A stretch of 34,355 nucleotides of DNA from CAVXAE01 sp044225565 (GTDB lineage Bacteria; Pseudomonadota; Gammaproteobacteria; Steroidobacterales; Steroidobacteraceae). A model generated the notes under the pieces. That model was not told the DNA's origin. It saw only the letters and a list, made by a program, of their open reading frames with translations, and did no database searches. The stretch spans positions 1 through 34,355 of the forward strand of contig JBGAIL010000028.1 in NCBI GenBank assembly GCA_044225565.1, written 5' to 3'. A program made the translations under genes and the position numbers. This document shows positions 28,952 through 34,355 of the stretch, one piece after another (the stretch's first letter is position 1; every line of letters starts with the position of its first letter).

Positions 28952-30576
28952 GCGCCGCGGCTCGACCATCGAGGCCCGGACCGTACGCCGCCACGGCAGC
29001 CTGCAGCCTGCTTGCCAGCATGGCGATGGACTGCGGCGAAGCTTCGCCCACTGCCGGAACCTACATCAGCATTCCCGATACGATCGTCGCCTCGCCGGAC
29101 CAGCGTTCGAAGGTGGAGCGCGGCCTCTTCTTCGCATCCGAGAACCGCAGAGACCCCCGGAGTCGTCTCATCGCAGTGCATTTTCTGCGCTTTCCGGCAT
29201 TGCACGGGGAGAAAGGAAGGCCGCCCGTGTTCCTGCTCGACGGCGGACCGGGCGACGACTCCGATTTCACGAACCCCCAGGCCTACTACTCGCCGTCTCT
29301 GGTCGAGAGGTTGCGCCGCACTCGCGACGTCGTCTATGTGAGCCAGCGTGGCAATCCGAAAGCACGGGGACTCGTGCCGGCGCTGTATTGGAAGCTCCCG
29401 GGCCACCCAATGAATCTTCCCGGCTCTGCTGCGCTCCGGCGCGAGGGAAACCGCGTCGCCGTCAAGGCGGTGATGCAGGAATGGTCTGACCGGCGCGTAG
29501 ACCTGCGTGGATATGACATCCTCAACATCGTCGACGATGTGCACGAGCTGCGCGCCGCGCTCGGCTACGACCGGATCGTGCTGCGGGGATGCAGTTTCGG
29601 ATCGCAGTGGAGCCTGTCGTATCTCAAGCGCTGGCCAGAGACCGTCGACCGTGCGCTATTGAGCGGCGTGGAGCCACTGGACTACGCATACGACAGTCCG
29701 AAATGGCTGTGGTCCTCGCTCAGCCGCCTGGCCGGACGGGCCGAGGCGGACGCCGTCCTGGCGAAGGACATCCCGGAAGGGGGATTGATGAGCGCTTTTC
29801 GGGCAGTGATCGAACGGCTCGAACATCGTGCGCAGACCGTAACGATCCGGGCTCCCGATACGGGTGCGGCGGTGCCTGTGACCGTCGGGGCAGATGATGT
29901 GCGCGCGCTGATTGCACGCCTGGTTTCCGGCAAGACGATTCGTGAAGGCCTGGGAAACTGGCCACGCTTCATTCTGGAGATGTACCGGGGGGACTTCCGC
30001 TTCGTCGCCGCGAAGGCATGGGAGGCCCGCCGGGCGGAGGGTTCGGGCGTGCCACTGATCTTTCTGCTGATCGACAACAGCCTGGGGATCAGTGCCGGGC
30101 GCGACAGTCGACTCATCGCCGAGCCCGAAGCCCGCTGGCTGGGGGACGTCAATGCCATCTACCATGACACGCGCGATCTGACGCCGACACCGGATGCTGG
30201 CGATGCATTCCGCGCAGACTGGCCGATCGAAGTGCCGGTCCTGCTGGTGAACGGCGATCTCGATTGGTCCACGCCGATCGAGAACGCGCGCCACCTGCGT
30301 GGCTTCCTCAAGCACGGACACCTGGTAGAAGTTCGCGACGGCACGCATTGCGGCGAGCTCACCACGATGGCGCAGGAAAGGCCCGAACAACTGGAGCAGA
30401 TAAACTCGTTCATCGATGCTGATTTCGATCGGACGACGCCTGAGCGCTTCTTTGCGAAGCTGCCCAGGACGGTCGCATATGCCCCGCTCCGCTTTGCGCC
30501 GCTGTCCGGTACGACGCTGTACGACGAGTGGCTGCAGCAATCCGCAAATCGGGTCATGAAGCGAATGAATCCGTGA
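28948..30576 (+). CDS. Alpha/beta hydrolase resembling proline iminopeptidase/TAP-like (S33-type)
   Basis: 542 residues from the ATG that overlaps the S9 stop by 4 nt. The alpha/beta-hydrolase domain has an oxyanion-type DGGPGDD (the HGGPG position of proline iminopeptidases), VVYVSQRGNPKARG, the nucleophile elbow GCSFGS (Ser216), an acid in NGDLDWSTP (Asp437 or Asp439) and DGTHCGE (His467). A long insertion between about residues 260 and 400 would form the lid, as in tricorn/TAP-type hydrolases. The N-terminus (AATAACSLLASMAMDC) is hydrophobic but not a clear signal peptide, and no lipobox is convincing, so location is uncertain. A peptidase acting on the products of the S9 enzyme is a reasonable guess. 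Confidence 0.85.
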   Translation: MSAAARPSRPGPYAATAACSLLASMAMDCGEASPTAGTYISIPDTIVASPDQRSKVERGLFFASENRRDPRSRLIAVHFLRFPALHGEKGRPPVFLLDGGPGDDSDFTNPQAYYSPSLVERLRRTRDVVYVSQRGNPKARGLVPALYWKLPGHPMNLPGSAALRREGNRVAVKAVMQEWSDRRVDLRGYDILNIVDDVHELRAALGYDRIVLRGCSFGSQWSLSYLKRWPETVDRALLSGVEPLDYAYDSPKWLWSSLSRLAGRAEADAVLAKDIPEGGLMSAFRAVIERLEHRAQTVTIRAPDTGAAVPVTVGADDVRALIARLVSGKTIREGLGNWPRFILEMYRGDFRFVAAKAWEARRAEGSGVPLIFLLIDNSLGISAGRDSRLIAEPEARWLGDVNAIYHDTRDLTPTPDAGDAFRADWPIEVPVLLVNGDLDWSTPIENARHLRGFLKHGHLVEVRDGTHCGELTTMAQERPEQLEQINSFIDADFDRTTPERFFAKLPRTVAYAPLRFAPLSGTTLYDEWLQQSANRVMKRMNP

Positions 30577-31986
30577 TGAAGCTCTCGGCGTCGAAGGTCT
30601 GGATACTGGTTTTGGGTCTTGCTGCATGGATGCAGGGTGCGACCAGCCTTGCTCAGGAGCGTGCGCAGGATCGGCAGAACTGGATCGGCCCCGGCCTGCC
30701 GGTTTCCGACGATCCTCGCCACGTGCCGGTGAAGCCTGGCCCGCACGGGCCGGAAGGCAGCATCGTGCTGGTAGGCGGTCGGGTGTTCGACGGCACGGGC
30801 ACGGCAGTGCGAGAGGGCACGGTGCTCATCGAGCGCAATCGTATCAAGGCTGTGCTACCGGCGGGTTCTCGTGAATGGCCTGCAGACGCACGGGTGATCG
30901 ACGTTGCCGGCAAGACGGTGATGCCCGGTCTCATCGACCTGCATACGCACCTCACGTACACGGAACCCGATACGCCGGCGCGCGAAACCGACGACCCGGC
31001 TTCTGCCACGCTGCGCGGTGAGGAGCGGTTGCGTACCTACATCGAGTCCGGAATCACGAGCGTGCGCGATCTCGCTTCGGATGGCACGGTGCCGTTCCGA
31101 CTCAAGAAGTGGGTGGCGGACAACCGCATCCCCGGGCCGCGCGTGTTTGCGGCTGGTCAACTGATCACCGGTACGGGCGGGCATGGAGCCGAGAAGGAGT
31201 GGTGGGATCACTGCGGCGTGGGCGGCGAACGCGATACGCGGTCCATCCGCGAGGCTTCGGGGCCGGACGACTGGCGCGAAGCGGTGCGCGAGCAATTCAA
31301 GCGCGGCGCGGATCTCATCAAGCTCGCGAGCCACTTCTCGCGCGAAGAGGTGAAGGCTGCGGTGGACGAGGCTCACGCGCTCGGGTTGAAAGTCACCGTG
31401 GATGCCGAGACCTTCTACATCCAGTGGGCGGTGGAGGCGGGCGTCGATTCCGTGGAGCATCCACTGCCGCGCACGGACGAGACCATTCGGCTGATGGCGA
31501 AGCGGCACGTGGATTCCGTGCCGACGCTGGTGCCCTACATCTACATCTTCGACCTGAATGGCGGCTACTTCGGCTCGACCTCGCGGCGGTTCGACTTCTC
31601 CAAGGAGGCGAACCTCGAGATGTTCCGCCGCCTGAAGCGCGCCGGAGTCCGGATGGGCGTGGGCACCGATCACCGACTGGTTCCGGTATCTGCCGCAGGC
31701 GTACATCATCGAACTGAAGCAGTTCGTGGCGTGGGTTTCACCATTCCCGAAGCGCTGGTGGCGGCGACGCGCACCAGTGCGCAGATCCTGGGCATGGATG
31801 ACAAGCTCGGTACGCTCGAAGCCGGCAAGCTCGCGGACGTGCTGGTGGTGGATGGGCGCCCGGATTCCAACTCGACGATCTCGCCAGAGTATCGCTCGTG
31901 ATTCGCGATGCGGCGTAGTGGTGGAGAACGGGCGCATCACCGCTCATGCGCCGCCCGTGCGAGCACGAGCCGGATTGAAGTGGTAG
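30576..31986 (+). pseudogene. Second amidohydrolase copy, frameshifted in its 3' third
   Basis: This is a close homologue of the exported amidohydrolase at 11498-12934 (around four fifths identical by eye), intact from its signal peptide through HTHL, DLIKLASH, SVEHPLPRT and GVGTD. Relative to that copy, 5 nt are missing near 31670 and 1 nt near 31731, so about 20 codons are read out of frame before VAATRTSAQILGMDD resumes. A further base is lost near 31870 and another near 31910, giving an early stop at 31901 in the main frame; the proper ending VVVENGRIT..AGLKW* is recovered in a different frame at 31986. The frame up to 31901 could still yield a 442-residue product with a scrambled segment. 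It starts by a 1-nt overlap with the previous gene. Decay or assembly error are both possible. Confidence 0.85.
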
Positions 31987-34064
31987 CGCGGCGCGAGCGC
32001 GCCGGCACGCTGGCGGATTACCAGCGCGCGGCCGTGCTTCAGAACGCGCGCTCGCTGGTGTTCCGCACCAGCCTCATGCCGAACTGGATCGGGCAGGGCG
32101 ACCGGTTCTGGTATGCCGATCAGGTCGGCGACACGAAGTCCTTCGTGCTCGTCGACCCGGACCGCAACACACAGCAGTCGTTTCCGGATCCCGCACCACA
32201 GCGGTCAAGTGCTCGCCCGACGGTCGCTGGGCCGTTTCGCTCAAGGCCCACAATCTCTGGGTTCGCGACACACGTACCGGCGAGCAGCGCGCTCACCACC
32301 GACGGCGAGCCACACTACGAATACGCCAGCCAGGACGGCATCAGCTCCTCGCCTATCACGGATCTGCTGCAGCACACCGCGCTGGCGCCGGAGGTGCATT
32401 TCTCCCCGGACTCCCGCCGCCTGCTCACGTATCGAATCGATACCCGCGAAGTGGAAGAGCTGGCGCTTACCGAAACTCGTCCCGCGGAGCGCCCCGTGAC
32501 TCACACCTTCCGCTATCCGCTCGCTGGCGATGCCGCGGTAGCCAAAATCCAGATGCTCATCGTCGACCTGCCTTCGAAGGCGGTGACGCTCGTCCATCAT
32601 CCGCCTTTCCCGCGCCTCACGAGTTTCGATACCCCCGTGGCGTGGAACGCCGCGAGCACCGAAGTGGGCTTCGTAGAAGAGGCGCGCGGATTCAAGCAGG
32701 CGTACTTCCGCATCGCGAATGCCTCCACCGGCGAAGTGCGAACGCCCATCACCGAGGTCGCGGAGAAATCCATCCTGCGCAAGTTGCAGGCGCGCTTCGT
32801 GGGAGGTGATGTGGTGTGGGCTTCCGAGCGCGACGGCTGGAACCATTTGTATCTAGTCGATTCGCGCACCGGCTCCGTGAAACGCCAGCTCACGCGCGGG
32901 GAATGGGTGGTTCGCGACATCAAGCACGTCGACGAGCGCCGCGGCCTCGTGTACTTCACCGCCGGTGCCCGCGAGTCCGTCCGAGATCCTTACTACCGCC
33001 ATCTTTACCGCGTACGCCTCGACGGAACCGGCCTGCAGCTCCTCACCCCCGAACCCGCCGACCACGAGATCGCCTTCGCACCGAGCGGCCGCTACTTCAT
33101 CGACACGTATTCCCGCATCGACCTCCCGCCCCGTACCGTTTTGAGGACAGCGGCCGGCCGCACGGTGCGGGAGCTGCAGCGCGCCGACATCTCCCGCCTG
33201 CTCGCCACGGGCTGGCGTCCACCCGAGCCCTTCAAGGTGAAGGCGCGCGACGGCGTCACCGATCTCTATGGCGCCATCTTCCGGCCTTCGCACTTCGATC
33301 CCTCGAAACGCTATCCCGTGCTCGACGGCATCTATCCCGGCCCGCAGATCATCCGCACCGCCAAATCCTTCGACATGCTGAACTACTGGCACGAGGACGA
33401 CCTCGCGCTCGCCGAGCTCGGCTTCATCGTGGTCACCCTCGACGGCAGCGGCACGCCCTGGCGCTCGAGAGCCTTTCGCGAACGCTCCTACGGCAAAATG
33501 GGCGACGGCGGTGGGCTCGAAGACCACATCGCCGCGCTCGAGCAACTGGCCGCGCTTGAGCCGGCAATGGACTTGCAGCGCGTTGGCATCTACGGCCATT
33601 CGGGCGGCGGTTACGCCGCCGTGCGCGCGATGCTGAAATTCCCCGAGTTCTACAAGGTGGGCGTGGCGTCCTCCGGCAACTACGACCAGCGCACGTACTG
33701 GGCGGAGTGGGGCGAGCGCTTCCAGGGTTATCCGGTCGTTGGCAGCGACTACGAGCCGGAATCCGCTGCCGCTCTCGCACCACGCCTTCAGGGCCGGCTG
33801 CTGCTGGCCTACGGCGACCTCGACGACAACGTCCCTCCCGCGAACACGCTGCAGCTGGTGAATGCGCTCATCGCCGCGAGCCGGGATTTCGACCTGCTCG
33901 TGCTGCCGAACCGCAACCACTCGCTCACGAACCTGGCGCCGGGTGGCCCCGGGGGCGAGCGCGCCGATCCTTATTTCCTGCGCCGCCGCTGGGATTACTT
34001 CGTCCAGCACCTCATGGGCGTCACTCCGCCGCCCCAGTTCGTCCTGCCACCGCCCGGTCAGTGA
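31987..34064 (+). pseudogene. Second S9 prolyl oligopeptidase, 5'-truncated and internally damaged
   Basis: Homologous to the S9 peptidase at 26567-28951. The open frame begins with the ordinary mature N-terminus (LADYQRAAVLQN, MPNWIGQGDRFWYADQ, FVLVDPDRNTQQSF) directly after the amidohydrolase stop: the start codon and signal peptide are gone. About 60 residues expected after FVLVDPDRNTQQSF are missing. The block CSPDGRWAVSLKAHNLWVRDTRTG is encoded at 32210 to about 32281 in a different frame; the main frame resumes at LTTDGEPHYEYA. The remainder is well preserved, including GHSGGGY, GDLDDNVPP and NRNHSL (the triad). With no leader and a corrupted propeller, an active exported enzyme is unlikely. 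A shorter cytosolic product from an internal start cannot be excluded. Confidence 0.8.
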
Positions 34065-34179
34065 CCAGACCGGGCCGGTGCTTGCCGTCCCGACGATTTG
34101 TATCAGAATTCCCGCCTCGACCCCTCTCATAGGGTGACGCGCTCCGGCGCCGAACCGTTTCGGCTCGCATCAGGCCATC

Positions 34180-34355
34180 ATGAAGTCCGCCACCCCGGAA
34201 GATCGGGTTTCGCGCCTCGTCGAGGAATCCGGCGAGGACGTGGTGCGCTTCCTCGCCCGGCGCCTGCGGAATCAGGCCGACGCCGAGGATCTGTCGCAGG
34301 AGGTGTACCTGCGCCTGATGCGCCTCCCGGATGCCGGCGGGATACGGAACTTGCG
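34180..34355 (+). CDS. ECF RNA polymerase sigma factor, N-terminal part (runs off the window)
   Basis: The last 176 nt encode 58 residues starting MKSATPEDRVSRLVEESG and containing sigma region 2: VVRFLARRLRNQADAEDLSQEVYLRLMR. This closely resembles the RYLARRIRHPEDAHDLAQEVFLRLMR of the sigma factor at 14840-15391. It is the start of a third FecI-like gene, on the plus strand, 115 nt after the S9 pseudogene. The gap 34065-34179 holds no gene and no clear terminator or promoter that I can see. A fecR and a TonB receptor are expected further right. Confidence 0.85.
   Translation, partial: MKSATPEDRVSRLVEESGEDVVRFLARRLRNQADAEDLSQEVYLRLMRLPDAGGIRNL

Noticed and set aside
31908..31986. An N-terminal extension of the second S9 frame (starting MRRSGGERAHH) as a genuine leader
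   Set aside because: It is the out-of-frame tail of the amidohydrolase pseudogene and is not a signal peptide.
26567..34064. S9 peptidases as lasso-peptide isopeptidases (AtxE-like) next to a TonB receptor and FecI/FecR
   Set aside because: The neighbourhood is reminiscent, but no precursor peptide, macrolactam synthetase or leader protease is in the window, and the N-terminal propeller motifs look like ordinary DPP IV-type enzymes.

Overview
The window is GC-rich DNA (about two thirds G+C by eye) from a Gram-negative bacterium. Evidence for this is a 858-residue MutS, two TonB-dependent receptors with STN domains, ECF sigma/FecR pairs and a Tat-exported molybdenum hydroxylase. The protein families suggest a nutritionally versatile gammaproteobacterium of the Steroidobacter/Nevskiales/Lysobacter type. 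That placement is inference from gene content only.

Region by region. (1) 30-4615, minus strand: mutS, then an exported CocE/NonD-type (S15-like) hydrolase. (2) 4900-12934, plus strand: an exported beta-helix protein, a DUF1330 protein, an FMN alpha-hydroxy-acid dehydrogenase, an M19 dipeptidase-like protein, a two-subunit IorAB-type molybdenum hydroxylase and an exported amidohydrolase. Several are translationally coupled. (3) 12935-13830: a gene graveyard. It holds a C-terminal remnant of a DarT-like DNA ADP-ribosyltransferase toxin with one internal stop, directly joined to a second, frameshifted C-terminal fragment of iorB. (4) 13827-19766: surface-signalling module 1, an ECF sigma-fecR pair (minus) divergent from a TonB receptor (plus), with a serine hydrolase overlapping the receptor gene. 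(5) 19793-34064: module 2, another sigma-fecR pair divergent from a second TonB receptor. The receptor heads a tight plus-strand array: two tandem EreA/ChaN-like exported proteins, an S9 peptidase, a proline-iminopeptidase-like alpha/beta hydrolase, a decayed second copy of the amidohydrolase and a decayed second S9 peptidase. (6) 34180-end: the start of a third ECF sigma factor.

Working together: modules 1 and 2 look like FecI/FecR/FecA-type transenvelope signalling. Ligand binding to a TonB receptor would be relayed by the STN domain through FecR to the sigma factor, which would switch on the receptor and the linked exported hydrolases. In module 2 the cargo (two Ere/ChaN-like proteins, S9 peptidase, S33-like hydrolase, amidohydrolase) suggests import and stepwise hydrolysis of a modified peptide, or of a cyclic ester or amide compound. 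The substrate cannot be read from the sequence.

The two amidohydrolase copies (11498 and 30576) lie in direct orientation about 19 kb apart and bracket both signalling modules. Together with the iorB fragment and the darT remnant, they mark this as a rearranged accessory region. The most unusual points are the pseudogene cluster, a perfect 10-bp-arm inverted repeat at the sigma/TonB-receptor divergent promoter of module 2, and altered metal-ligand positions in the amidohydrolases and the M19 protein.
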